A stretch of DNA of 64,000 bases from Aliiroseovarius sp. M344. Lineage in GTDB: Bacteria; Pseudomonadota; Alphaproteobacteria; Rhodobacterales; Rhodobacteraceae. Below, one piece after another: positions 53,839 to 61,828 of the stretch. The notes below the pieces were generated by a model, which saw only the letters and a list, made by a program, of their open reading frames with translations, was not told the origin of the DNA and searched no databases. Position numbers and translations under genes: made by a program. Within the stretch, counting starts at the first letter, position 1. The number at the start of each line of letters is the position of its first letter. The stretch lies in NCBI RefSeq assembly GCF_025140835.1, contig NZ_CP081153.1, positions 2,728,001-2,792,000 of the forward strand. The letters run 5' to 3'.

Positions 53839-53872
53839 CTTTGAGGATCACGGCAAGACGGCGCGTCAGTGT

Positions 53873-54151
53873 TTACGAGCACCAGACCCGGTCAATAATG
53901 CCGTCCGCGTCAATCGATATGTTCAGCCTGTCCGGGCGGTAGTCTTGCGTCAGCGCCATATTGGGTTTCACCACTCGGGTGGCGTCTGGCAAATCGACCT
54001 CGCGTAAAATCGCGGCGTCCTGACCTACCAGTCCGCGGAAACGATCCTGACCGCAACTTGGCGCAAAGGTGTCGGGCCCAGGGGTTGGCGGCGCGCTGGC
54101 CAGACAGCCGGTCAGCGCAACAACAGCGGGGAGGAACAAGAAAGGCTTCAT
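53873..54151 (-). CDS. Lipoprotein with Inhibitor I78-like domain
   Basis: A 92-residue protein. MKPFLFLPAVVALTGC holds a lipobox (LTGC, Cys16). The rest resembles peptidase inhibitor I78: 'CGQDRFRGLVGQDAAILREVDLPD', followed by 'RPDRLNISIDADGIIDRVWC'. Two Cys in the mature chain, one near each end, could form a disulfide. It probably inhibits a serine protease in the envelope. The start ATG 54151 is favoured over a start 10 codons upstream because it begins the signal peptide. Confidence 0.78.
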   Translation of the reverse strand: MKPFLFLPAVVALTGCLASAPPTPGPDTFAPSCGQDRFRGLVGQDAAILREVDLPDATRVVKPNMALTQDYRPDRLNISIDADGIIDRVWCS

Positions 54152-54169
54152 ACCCCTATTTGCGCCGCA

Positions 54170-54181
54170 ATGTCGCGACAT
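54170..54181. other. 12-base perfect palindrome between I78 lipoprotein and adhC
   Basis: ATGTCGCGACAT is a perfect palindrome about 80 bases upstream of adhC and 18 bases upstream of the lipoprotein start on the other strand. It could be an operator for either, but no known regulator has this consensus as far as I can say. Confidence 0.3.
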
Positions 54182-54262
54182 GGCAAGTGCACGTCGGCTC
54201 AGCAGTTGAAAACTGGTCGCCTTTCCCGCAATCTGACCCGGACATAAGACAGGAGAGTCACC

Positions 54263-55375
54263 ATGCGCACCCGTGCCGCCGTTGCCCTTGAAGCCGGCAA
54301 ACCGCTTGAGATCATGGAAGTGAACCTTGAAGGCCCGAAAGCGGGCGAGGTTCTAGTTGAAATTAAGGCCACCGGCATTTGTCACACGGACGAATTCACC
54401 CTGTCAGGTGCAGATCCAGAAGGCCTGTTTCCGGCGATCCTTGGCCATGAAGGTGCGGGCGTCGTGGTCGAAGTGGGGCCCGGTGTGACCTCTCTTGAAG
54501 TTGGTGATCACGTGATCCCGCTTTACACACCCGAGTGCCGCGAATGCGAATACTGCCTTAATCCAAAGACGAACCTGTGCCAGTCGATCCGCTCGACCCA
54601 AGGTCAGGGCCTTATGCCCGATGGCACCAGCCGGTTCTCGATGCTGGATGGTACCCCAATCCTGCATTACATGGGCTGTTCGACCTTCGCCAATCACACT
54701 GTATTGCCAGAGATCGCGCTGGCGAAGGTTCGCAAGGACGCGCCCTTTGAGAAGATTTGTTATATCGGGTGTGGCGTGACGACCGGCATTGGCGCCGTGA
54801 TCAACACCGCCAAAGTCGAGATCGGATCGACCGCGATTGTCTTTGGTTTGGGCGGTATCGGCCTGAACGTCTTGCAAGGCCTGCGTCTGGCCGGTGCAGA
54901 CCAGATTGTCGGCGTGGATCTGAACGAGTCGAAAATCGACATGGCGACCCGTTTCGGTATGACGCATTTCGTTAACCCCACCAAGGTCGAAGGTGATCTG
55001 GTTGCCCATCTGGTCGAACTGACTGGCGGGGGTGCCGATTATACGTTCGACGCAACCGGCAATGTGAATGTCATGCGCGCCGCGCTGGAAAGTGCGCATA
55101 AGGGCTGGGGCGAAAGCGTCATCATTGGCGTGGCTCCTGCGGGTGCCGAGATTTCTACCCGCCCCTTCCAGCTGGTCACAGGTCGCGTTTGGCGTGGTAC
55201 GGCATTCGGTGGTGCCCGTGGGCGCACTGACGTGCCGCAGATTGTCGATTGGTACATGGACGGAAAGATCGAGATCGACCCGATGATCACCCACACGATG
55301 GGGCTGGACGATATCAACAAAGGTTTTGACCTGATGCATGCGGGCGAAAGTATTCGAAGCGTCGTGCTGTACTAA
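54263..55375 (+). CDS. adhC: S-(hydroxymethyl)glutathione dehydrogenase / class III alcohol dehydrogenase
   Basis: A 370-residue zinc-dependent enzyme that oxidises S-hydroxymethylglutathione to S-formylglutathione and also reduces S-nitrosoglutathione. Catalytic zinc ligands are in GICHTDE and GHEGAG; structural zinc Cys residues lie in [15 protein letters not shown]. '[20 protein letters not shown]' is the NAD site. AGGAG is 6 bases before the ATG. S-formylglutathione hydrolase (fghA), the next step, lies 3.7 kb away on the same strand. Confidence 0.95.
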   Translation: MRTRAAVALEAGKPLEIMEVNLEGPKAGEVLVEIKATGICHTDEFTLSGADPEGLFPAILGHEGAGVVVEVGPGVTSLEVGDHVIPLYTPECRECEYCLNPKTNLCQSIRSTQGQGLMPDGTSRFSMLDGTPILHYMGCSTFANHTVLPEIALAKVRKDAPFEKICYIGCGVTTGIGAVINTAKVEIGSTAIVFGLGGIGLNVLQGLRLAGADQIVGVDLNESKIDMATRFGMTHFVNPTKVEGDLVAHLVELTGGGADYTFDATGNVNVMRAALESAHKGWGESVIIGVAPAGAEISTRPFQLVTGRVWRGTAFGGARGRTDVPQIVDWYMDGKIEIDPMITHTMGLDDINKGFDLMHAGESIRSVVLY

Positions 55376-55435
55376 AGCGTTTCGAGAAAAACCTGCGACA
55401 CCGGATTTTTTGGCGAAACGATGAAATGTTGAGTG
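55376..55435. repeat. Related partial hairpin unit, next to copy B
   Basis: AAAGCGTTTCG at the adhC stop pairs with GGCGAAACG near 55412-55420. Its start (AAAGCGTTTCGA) is shared with the hairpin repeat copies A and B, but the middle (GAAAAACCTGCGACACC) differs. It looks like a divergent or variant unit of the same element. Confidence 0.5.
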
Positions 55436-55476
55436 GCGTTTCGAATGATCCCTGTCTCAGGTTTAAATCGAAACGC
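55436..55476. repeat. Intergenic hairpin repeat, copy B
   Basis: GCGTTTCG (55436-55443) and CGAAACGC (55469-55476) are complementary ends. The 30 bases from GCGTTTCG to GGTTTA are identical to copy A. The loop region holds ATGATCCCTGTCTCAGG. The element follows adhC by 60 bases. Confidence 0.85.
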
Positions 55477-55571
55477 TCCAATCTTCCCCATATCAGCAAC
55501 AGGGCAGGACGCTGCACAGCAGCCTGCCCCGCGTCACTTTGAAGGGTTGTGTCGGCACAAAAAACCCATAG

Positions 55572-55588
55572 ATTAGAACCATTCTAAT
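55572..55588 (+). promoter_or_regulatory. Irr-type iron-control element upstream of mbfA
   Basis: ATTAGAACCATTCTAAT is a perfect 7-base inverted repeat with 3-base centre. It matches the iron control element (ICE) TTTAGAA-N3-TTCTAAA bound by Irr in Alphaproteobacteria. It ends 14 bases before the mbfA ATG and adjoins the ribosome site, so Irr binding would block transcription or elongation when iron is low. Irr repression of mbfA is known in rhizobia; here it is inferred. Confidence 0.82.
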
Positions 55589-55602
55589 TCAGGAGCATCC
55601 CC

Positions 55603-56580
55603 ATGCTGTCCGGCACCCTCAATCGTCGCCGTTTCTCGGATTTGTCCGAACAGGAAATTGTCGCCCTCGCGATTTCGAATGAAGAAGACGATGCCCGCAT
55701 TTATCGCCAATATGCCGAATACCTGCGCGCAGACTTCCCTGCCTCGGCCAAAGTTTTCGACGGCATGGCGGAAGAGGAAGACGAACATCGCCGCCTTCTT
55801 ATCGACGCCCACAAGGCACGGTTTGGCGATATGATCCCACTGATCCGCCGTGAACACGTGGCTGGGTTCTATGCCCGCCGTCCGGTCTGGCTGGTTGAAA
55901 ACCTTGGGCTTGAAACCATTCGTGGGGAAGCCCGCGAGATGGAGCGTCAGGCCGAACAGTTTTATCGCAAGGCGGCTGACCGCACATCGGATGCGGATGT
56001 CCGCAAGCTCTTGGGCGATCTGGCCGCTGCCGAAGCCGATCACGGCAATGTCGCGGGGCAATTGGAAGCGGATTACCTTGGCGGCGACGCCCGGTCGGAA
56101 GAGGACGCAGACGCGCATCGCCAATTCGTTCTGACTTGGGTGCAGCCGGGTTTGGCGGGCCTGATGGATGGCTCTGTCTCGACACTCGCTCCGATCTTTG
56201 CCACCGCCTTTGCGACGCATGATACCCACACGACCTTCCTTGTCGGTCTGGCCGCCAGTGTCGGTGCCGGTATCTCGATGGGCTTTACCGAAGCCGCGTC
56301 GGATGACGGCGAATTGTCCGGGCGCGGCAGCCCGGTAAAGCGCGGTTTTGCCTCCGGCATCATGACGACCCTGGGCGGTTTGGGACATGCGCTGCCCTAT
56401 CTGATTACGGATTTCTGGACTGCAACGACCATTGCCCTTCTTGTCGTCTTCGTCGAACTTTGGGCCATCGTCTGGATCCAAAACCGCTTCATGCAAACAC
56501 CTTTCATGCGCGCCACCTTGCAAGTAGTGGTTGGGGGCGCGTTGGTGTTCGCAGCGGGGGCCCTGATCGGCGGCGGCTAG
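55603..56580 (+). CDS. mbfA: MbfA-type ferritin-like iron exporter
   Basis: A 325-residue fusion of an N-terminal erythrin/ferritin-like domain (about residues 10-165, with di-iron Glu/His motifs in NEEDDARIY, AEEEDEHRRL and AAAEADHGNV) and a C-terminal VIT1/CCC1-like membrane domain of about five helices (about 185-325). MbfA proteins export iron and give resistance to iron and peroxide. AGGAG stands before the ATG, and an Irr-type box is directly upstream. Confidence 0.92.
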   Translation: MLSGTLNRRRFSDLSEQEIVALAISNEEDDARIYRQYAEYLRADFPASAKVFDGMAEEEDEHRRLLIDAHKARFGDMIPLIRREHVAGFYARRPVWLVENLGLETIRGEAREMERQAEQFYRKAADRTSDADVRKLLGDLAAAEADHGNVAGQLEADYLGGDARSEEDADAHRQFVLTWVQPGLAGLMDGSVSTLAPIFATAFATHDTHTTFLVGLAASVGAGISMGFTEAASDDGELSGRGSPVKRGFASGIMTTLGGLGHALPYLITDFWTATTIALLVVFVELWAIVWIQNRFMQTPFMRATLQVVVGGALVFAAGALIGGG

Positions 56581-56664
56581 CAAAACTGGACCAAGCCTCG
56601 CGCGCGTCTGGAGATATCTTTGGTCCCGTATTCAGCACAGTGTCCTTTTAAACGGAGGAACGGC

Positions 56665-56979
56665 ATGTGTGATACAAATGGAACGGCTGTCGGAACGTTG
56701 TTGTTAGAAAACGAACGGATGCGTGTTACGGAATGGCGGTTCTCCAAACGCGGCGACAATACCGGCTGGCACGTTCACGAATATGACTATCTCGTAATCC
56801 CGATGTTCGACGGGGTGCTTGGCATTGATCTGCCAGATGGATCCCGCATCGAGGCTAAGTTAACAAATGGCGTGCCTTATGATCGTAAAGCCGGCGTCGA
56901 GCATGATGTTGTCAGCGCAAATGACTTCGAATGCGCCTTTATCGAAGTCGAGTTGCTTGAGCAGCCACTGGCCCGCTAA
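56665..56979 (+). CDS. Small cupin-domain protein
   Basis: A 104-residue single cupin. 'NTGWHVHEYDYLVIPMFDGVLGIDLPDG' holds the first cupin motif (H-x-H plus Glu) and 'GVEHDVVSAND' the second His. Metal binding is likely; the substrate is unknown. ATG 56665 follows GGAGG by 7 bases; upstream in-frame codons are not used. It lies 84 bases after mbfA. Confidence 0.82.
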   Translation: MCDTNGTAVGTLLLENERMRVTEWRFSKRGDNTGWHVHEYDYLVIPMFDGVLGIDLPDGSRIEAKLTNGVPYDRKAGVEHDVVSANDFECAFIEVELLEQPLAR

Positions 56980-57022
56980 GTGCGGCATAGCCAAGAGAAA
57001 TTTTGCGTGTTAGGGCTGAGGC

Positions 57023-57949
57023 ATGATTGACGTTCTTATGCAAACACTGCCTTTCTTTGCTGTGATCGCGCTGGGTTTCGGAGCCGCCGCGCGCGGGTTC
57101 TTCCCGCCGGAAGCAACCGCTTATTTAACCCGCTTTGTTTTCTACTTTGCGCTGTCTGCCATGCTGTTTCGCTTCTCGGCCAATCTTGGCCTCTCCGAAG
57201 TGATCAGCTGGCCTTTCATCTGGGCCTACGCGCTGGGGGCTGGCGCGGTTTACCTTCTGGCCACCGCGGTCGCGCTTGCCCGAAAGCGCGGGATCCAGGA
57301 AGCCGCGGTCGAAGCGCAATGCGCCGTGGTTGGCAATGTCGGTTTCCTGGGCATACCCATGCTCGCGCTTTTAATGGGCGAAGCTGCTGTTGGGCCGGTC
57401 ATGCTGGTTCTCGCTGTCGACCTGTTTCTGTTTGGCAGTCTGATCGTGATCCTGATCACCGGATCGCGCGATGGGCGGGTCAGCCCAGCTGTTCTAGGCA
57501 CGGTGGGCAAAGGGTTAGTCACCAACCCGATGATTGTCTCGATGGCACTTGGATTTGCATGGGCCGCGTCCGGCTGGACCCTGCCCGGCCCAGTCAACAG
57601 CTTCCTTGACCTGCTTGCGGGGGCATCTACGCCGGGGGCGTTGTTCGCCATCGGCGCATCACTTGCCGCCAAATCCGCCGAACGGGTCAGCGTGGCGGCA
57701 TGGTTGTCTTTCGCGAAACTTGTTCTGCACCCGCTGGCGGTAGGCATTCTGGCGTTTTTTGTGTTCGAGGTCGATCGGTTCTCGGCCAGCGTGATGGTTG
57801 CAGCCGCCGGTCTGCCTGTGGCCGGGAACGTCTATATTCTGGCCCAGCACTACGGCGTTGCGCCGCAGCGCGTTTCTGCATCAATCCTGCTATCAACCTT
57901 GGCATCTATTCTGACTGTGTCCGCTATTCTTGCCTGGTTGTCCCCATGA
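57023..57949 (+). CDS. AEC-family transporter
   Basis: A 308-residue integral membrane protein with ten predicted helices, in the auxin-efflux-carrier/AEC family (bile/arsenite/riboflavin superfamily). 'AVVGNVGFLGIPMLALLMGEAAVGPV' and 'SAAGLPVAGNVYILAQHYG'-like C-terminal parts are family features. Such proteins transport dicarboxylates or related anions. The stop overlaps the nnrS start as ATGA. Confidence 0.85.
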   Translation: MIDVLMQTLPFFAVIALGFGAAARGFFPPEATAYLTRFVFYFALSAMLFRFSANLGLSEVISWPFIWAYALGAGAVYLLATAVALARKRGIQEAAVEAQCAVVGNVGFLGIPMLALLMGEAAVGPVMLVLAVDLFLFGSLIVILITGSRDGRVSPAVLGTVGKGLVTNPMIVSMALGFAWAASGWTLPGPVNSFLDLLAGASTPGALFAIGASLAAKSAERVSVAAWLSFAKLVLHPLAVGILAFFVFEVDRFSASVMVAAAGLPVAGNVYILAQHYGVAPQRVSASILLSTLASILTVSAILAWLSP

Positions 57950-59058
57950 TCCTTCTGTCTGGCGCGTATCGCCTGTTCTTCCCGTTCACCGCCCTGTTCG
58001 CCGGCACCGCCGTTCCGATCTGGCTGATCTACCATGCAGGCCTGGTCGAACGGATAAATGACCCCCTGCTCTGGCACCAGCACGAGATGCTATGGGGCTA
58101 TTTGCCTGCCGCGCTTGCAGGCTTCCTGTTCACCGCAATTCCAAACTGGACGGGCCGCCCTGCGATGGGTCCAAAAACAGTCGCGGGGCTATTCGGTCTT
58201 TGGCTGACCGCACGTATTGCCATGTTCGCGGCCCCCGAAGGGGCGCTGTCGCACACCGTGGCATTGGCCTTCCTTCCAATCGTCGCCCTTTTGGCTTTGC
58301 GCGAGCTGTTGGCCGCCCGCAACAGACGCAACTATGTCGTGGCAGGCGTTGTGCTTGCGTTGGGCTTGGCGCAGGCTGTCTTCCTGATGTCGGACGCTGA
58401 TCTTGGTTTGACTATGGGGTTCGCGCTGACCTTTGCCCTGATGGTTCATATCGGAGGTCGGGTCACACCTGCGTTCAGCCGCAACTGGCTGAAAAAACGC
58501 GGTGAGGATCGGTTGCCCGTTTCGTTCGGCCCTGTGGATCAACTGGCCATCAGCGTAAGCATTGCTGCGGCGGCAAGCTGGATCGTGTTCGATGCAAGCG
58601 CATTGACTGGAGTTCTTGCTGCCATGGCAAGCTTAGCCCTTGCGCTACGCCTGTCGCGATGGCGCGGTTTCGCAGTCACTCGCGAGCCGCTGTTGTTTGC
58701 GCAACACGCGGGCTATGCGTGGCTGCCGATTTCGATGGCTCTGCTCGCCGCAGCGTCGTTGACGGATCTGGCGAACATAGGACAAGTACATCACGCGCTT
58801 GGTGTGGGGGCGATCGGCACAATCACCGTTATCGTGATGTTGCGCGCCCTTCTTGGGCATTCGGGGCGTCCAATAGAAGGCACCCGATTTGATCGCGTTT
58901 TTCTGAATTTTCTACATATCGGGGCTGTTTTGCGCGTCACTGCAGATTGGACCGGGGACCCAACACATTTCTATCATCTGGGCGGCGCTTTCTGGTCGGT
59001 GGGGATGATCTGCTTCTTCATCCGTGCTTTCCCCATTGCCTTAGCGCCGCGCGTCTAG
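57946..59058 (+). CDS. nnrS: NnrS-family membrane protein
   Basis: A 370-residue membrane protein with about 12 predicted helices and the NnrS pattern: 'LWHQHEMLWGYLPAALAGFLFTAIPNWTGRP' near the start and 'GGRVTPAFSRNWL'; the His residues here (HQHE) are proposed heme ligands. NnrS was found in Rhodobacter and binds heme and copper; it protects against nitric oxide stress. ATG at 57946 is chosen for the coupled overlap; the longer frame runs inside the AEC gene. Confidence 0.9.
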   Translation: MILLSGAYRLFFPFTALFAGTAVPIWLIYHAGLVERINDPLLWHQHEMLWGYLPAALAGFLFTAIPNWTGRPAMGPKTVAGLFGLWLTARIAMFAAPEGALSHTVALAFLPIVALLALRELLAARNRRNYVVAGVVLALGLAQAVFLMSDADLGLTMGFALTFALMVHIGGRVTPAFSRNWLKKRGEDRLPVSFGPVDQLAISVSIAAAASWIVFDASALTGVLAAMASLALALRLSRWRGFAVTREPLLFAQHAGYAWLPISMALLAAASLTDLANIGQVHHALGVGAIGTITVIVMLRALLGHSGRPIEGTRFDRVFLNFLHIGAVLRVTADWTGDPTHFYHLGGAFWSVGMICFFIRAFPIALAPRV

Positions 59059-59093
59059 TTAGCTCGACGCACGATTTCTGAAGGGAGCGATGG

Positions 59094-59927
59094 ATGGAAA
59101 CGGTATCACAGAACGCCTGTTTTGGGGGCACGCAAGGCGTTTACAAACACGCCTCGGACGCGACTGGAACCGACATGACCTTCGGACTTTTCTTGCCGGT
59201 CGAAGCGCAGGACGGTCCTGTCCCGGTGCTGTGGTATCTGTCGGGTCTGACCTGCACCCACGAAAACGCCATGACCAAAGCGGGCGCGCAAAGCTGGGCC
59301 GCCGAGCAGGGCATCGCCTTGATTTTCCCCGACACCAGCCCACGCGGCGACGATGTCGCGGATGACGACGATTATGATCTCGGGCAAGGCGCCGGGTTCT
59401 ATGTCAACGCGACGCAACATCCATGGGCCCCACATTTCCAGATGTGGGACTATGTCACCGAAGATTTGCCAGCCCTCGCCTTTGATCACTTTGCATTGGA
59501 CCCCGAACGTCAGGGTATTACCGGGCATTCGATGGGGGGCCACGGCGCGCTGACCATTGCGATGACCTTGCCGGAACGGTTCCGGTCAGTCTCTGCGTTC
59601 TCGCCGATCTGCAATCCCACTGCATCGGACTGGGGTCGCAAGCAGCTTGAGGCCTATCTGGGCGATGAGGACGACGCGGATTGGTTCGCCCACGACGCGA
59701 GCCATCTGATGACCCAGCGCGGCTTTGATGGTCCGATGCTTATCGACACCGGCACCAAGGACCAATTCATAGATCTTTTGCGACCCGAAGCTTTGGCCCA
59801 TGCCATTGCCAGCCAACGCCAGCAGGCCACGTTCCGGTTGCAGCCGGGCTATGACCACAGCTATTTCTTCGTGTCGACCTTCATGGAGGAACACATCGCT
59901 TTCCACGCCGAAGCGCTTTGGGCTTAA
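59094..59927 (+). CDS. fghA: S-formylglutathione hydrolase
   Basis: A 277-residue serine esterase of the alpha/beta-hydrolase fold that cleaves S-formylglutathione to formate and glutathione. Catalytic Ser146 is in GHSMGGHG; Asp is in TGTKDQFID and His in GYDHSYFF. 'LSGLTCTHENAMTKAG' is a family block. AAGGGAGCG precedes the ATG. It works after AdhC at 54.3 kb to clear formaldehyde. Confidence 0.95.
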   Translation: METVSQNACFGGTQGVYKHASDATGTDMTFGLFLPVEAQDGPVPVLWYLSGLTCTHENAMTKAGAQSWAAEQGIALIFPDTSPRGDDVADDDDYDLGQGAGFYVNATQHPWAPHFQMWDYVTEDLPALAFDHFALDPERQGITGHSMGGHGALTIAMTLPERFRSVSAFSPICNPTASDWGRKQLEAYLGDEDDADWFAHDASHLMTQRGFDGPMLIDTGTKDQFIDLLRPEALAHAIASQRQQATFRLQPGYDHSYFFVSTFMEEHIAFHAEALWA

Positions 59928-59933
59928 GCTCTG

Positions 59934-60383
59934 ATGGTCGTCTATGTTGATGCAGATGCGTGCCCGGTCAAGACCGAGGCCGAGGCTGTCGCCACCCGCC
60001 ACAAGACAAAAATTCTGTTTGTCTCTAACGGTGGCCTGCGCCCCTCGCAAAACCCCTTGGTCGAGATGATATACGTGTCCGATGGCCCCGATGTGGCTGA
60101 CATGTGGATCGCTGATCGCGCCGGGCCGAACGATGTTGTGGTCACCGGAGACATTCCGCTGGCGGCCAAATGCGTTGAGGCCGGGGCGCAGGTTCTGCGG
60201 CATAGTGGTGAAAAATTTACCCAAGCGAATGTCCGCGAACAGCTGGCAATGCGCGACTTGATGACCGACCTGCGTGCCGCCGATCCGTTCCGACAAGGGG
60301 GAGGGCGAGCCTTCTCAAAATCCGACCGCGCCCGGTTTCGAGAAGCGCTGGAGGCAGCGCTGCGGAACGTTTCCGCGCCCTGA
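59934..60383 (+). CDS. YaiI/YqxD-family (DUF188) protein
   Basis: A 149-residue PIN-like protein. 'VYVDADACPVKTEAEAVATRH' and 'ADRAGPNDVVVTGDIPLAAKCVE' are the DUF188 signature with conserved Asp residues. Family members are predicted nucleic-acid-binding or nuclease-like; no activity is established. It begins 6 bases after fghA, so the two are probably co-transcribed. Confidence 0.87.
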   Translation: MVVYVDADACPVKTEAEAVATRHKTKILFVSNGGLRPSQNPLVEMIYVSDGPDVADMWIADRAGPNDVVVTGDIPLAAKCVEAGAQVLRHSGEKFTQANVREQLAMRDLMTDLRAADPFRQGGGRAFSKSDRARFREALEAALRNVSAP

Positions 60384-60540
60384 CTTTCGACCAAAAACCG
60401 GAGGTTAACGTCAGGGCATGGGTGAATTTTTGAAGGTTTTCCCCTTTTTTTAAGCGCGCAATGCATGTTTCTGTTTGCCCATCAAAGAACGGGTTGACGT
60501 CGATAGATGGCGATCATTTTCGGAATTGAAGGGACAAAAC

Positions 60541-60825
60541 ATGGAATTGCTTATTGGTCTGATCTCAGGCGCGGTTGGCGGCAACGTCGCTGGCGGCCTT
60601 TTGAAAAACCTGAACCAAGGCACATTGATCAACTCAATCGCGGGTATCGCGGGCGGCGGCCTTGGTGGCACCATCCTGTCGATGCTGGGCGCGGGTGGCG
60701 TTGCAGGTGCCGCGGGCGGCGGGCTTGATATCGGCGCGATCCTTTCACAGGTGGCGACTGGCGGCGTCGGCGGCGGTGCGCTTCTGGCGATCGTAGGCGT
60801 GGTCCGCAACATGTTGGCAAAATAA
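60541..60825 (+). CDS. Glycine-zipper hydrophobic small protein
   Basis: A 94-residue protein with no polar domain. It is made of two hydrophobic stretches (about 2-22 and 30-63) and a third (about 68-90) with glycine-zipper patterns (GGGLGGT, GGVGGGA). No family function is known to me; it could insert into the membrane. A GGGA site precedes the ATG and a strong terminator follows. The upstream 157-base gap contains T-rich sequence and no other gene. Confidence 0.7.
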   Translation: MELLIGLISGAVGGNVAGGLLKNLNQGTLINSIAGIAGGGLGGTILSMLGAGGVAGAAGGGLDIGAILSQVATGGVGGGALLAIVGVVRNMLAK

Positions 60826-60854
60826 ATACCCAAGTTGTTTTATTACGAGTGATG

Positions 60855-60880
60855 GGGAAGGCTTCGGCCTTCCCTTTTTT
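60855..60880 (+). terminator. Rho-independent terminator of the glycine-zipper gene
   Basis: GGGAAGGC and GCCTTCCC around TTCG form a perfect 8-bp stem with a following TTTTTT tract. It lies 30 bases after the stop codon. Confidence 0.92.
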
Positions 60881-60970
60881 CATGCTGTTTTTGTATGTTT
60901 GCGCGCACAGCCTTGCGCAACCGCGCCGTGCACACTAGGCAGATGTGGCTAACTTACCGGAGGGAAAGTC

Positions 60971-61825
60971 ATGCCGCATAGCGACCCCAGAACGCTGGTT
61001 TCAACCGACTGGCTTGCCAAGCATCTAAAAGATCCTGACCTGCGTCTTGTCGATGCCAGTTGGTATATGCCTGACATGGAGCGGAATGCGCAGGCCGAAT
61101 ACGATGCCGCGCATATTCCGGGCGCGCGTTTCTTCGACATAGACGAGATTGCAGACTTGCGGTCCGACCTGCCGCACATGATGCCGCCGGTTGAAAAGTT
61201 CATGTCGCGGGTGCGCGCCATGGGCATCGGCGACGGGCATCAGATCGTCGTCTACGACGGCATGGGCCTGTTCTCCGCCGCGCGTGTCTGGTGGATGTTC
61301 CGGCTGATGGGCCACAAGGACATTGCGGTTCTGGATGGCGGCCTGCCCAAATGGCAAGTTGAAGATCACCCGATCGAAGACATGCCACCCATCGTTCGCG
61401 ACCGCCATATGACCGTCGTGCGGCAGGCGCATATGGTCAAGGATGTGACGCAGGTGGCCGCGGCTTCGAAGCTGGGCGACTATCAAATTATCGACGCCCG
61501 GTCTGCCGAGCGGTTCCGCGGCGAGGTGCCAGAGCCACGCGAAGGGTTGCGTTCGGGTCATATTCCGAACTCGAAGAACCTGCCGTTTGGCGAGCTTCTG
61601 AACGAAGACGGAACGATGAAATCCCTTGACGCGTTACGCTCCGTCTTCGGCACGGCCAATGTGGACCTTGAAAAACCCGCGATCCTGAGTTGCGGGTCTG
61701 GTGTCACCGCCGCGATCCTTGCGTTGGCGTTGGAACGATTGGGCCATGACCGCCATGCCGTCTATGACGGCAGCTGGGCCGAATGGGGAATGTATAACGA
61801 CCTGAAAGTTGAAACAGGAGAGTAG
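60971..61825 (+). CDS. sseA: 3-mercaptopyruvate sulfurtransferase
   Basis: A 284-residue protein of two rhodanese domains. The first domain is catalytically inert; the second carries the CGSGVTA loop (Cys about 240), which is diagnostic of 3-mercaptopyruvate sulfurtransferase rather than thiosulfate sulfurtransferase. It transfers sulfur from cysteine-derived mercaptopyruvate. GGAGGG precedes the ATG. The aminotransferase gene follows by 3 bases; it can make mercaptopyruvate by transamination of cysteine, which gives the pair a metabolic logic. Confidence 0.93.
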   Translation: MPHSDPRTLVSTDWLAKHLKDPDLRLVDASWYMPDMERNAQAEYDAAHIPGARFFDIDEIADLRSDLPHMMPPVEKFMSRVRAMGIGDGHQIVVYDGMGLFSAARVWWMFRLMGHKDIAVLDGGLPKWQVEDHPIEDMPPIVRDRHMTVVRQAHMVKDVTQVAAASKLGDYQIIDARSAERFRGEVPEPREGLRSGHIPNSKNLPFGELLNEDGTMKSLDALRSVFGTANVDLEKPAILSCGSGVTAAILALALERLGHDRHAVYDGSWAEWGMYNDLKVETGE

Positions 61826-61828
61826 ACA

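Noticed and set aside
55573..56583. 336-codon antisense frame over mbfA
   Set aside because: mbfA is a complete protein with ferritin and transporter domains and a regulated promoter; the antisense frame is a by-product.
54263..59927. An adhC-fghA operon
   Set aside because: The two genes are 3.7 kb apart with four other genes and an mbfA promoter between; they cannot be called one operon from sequence.
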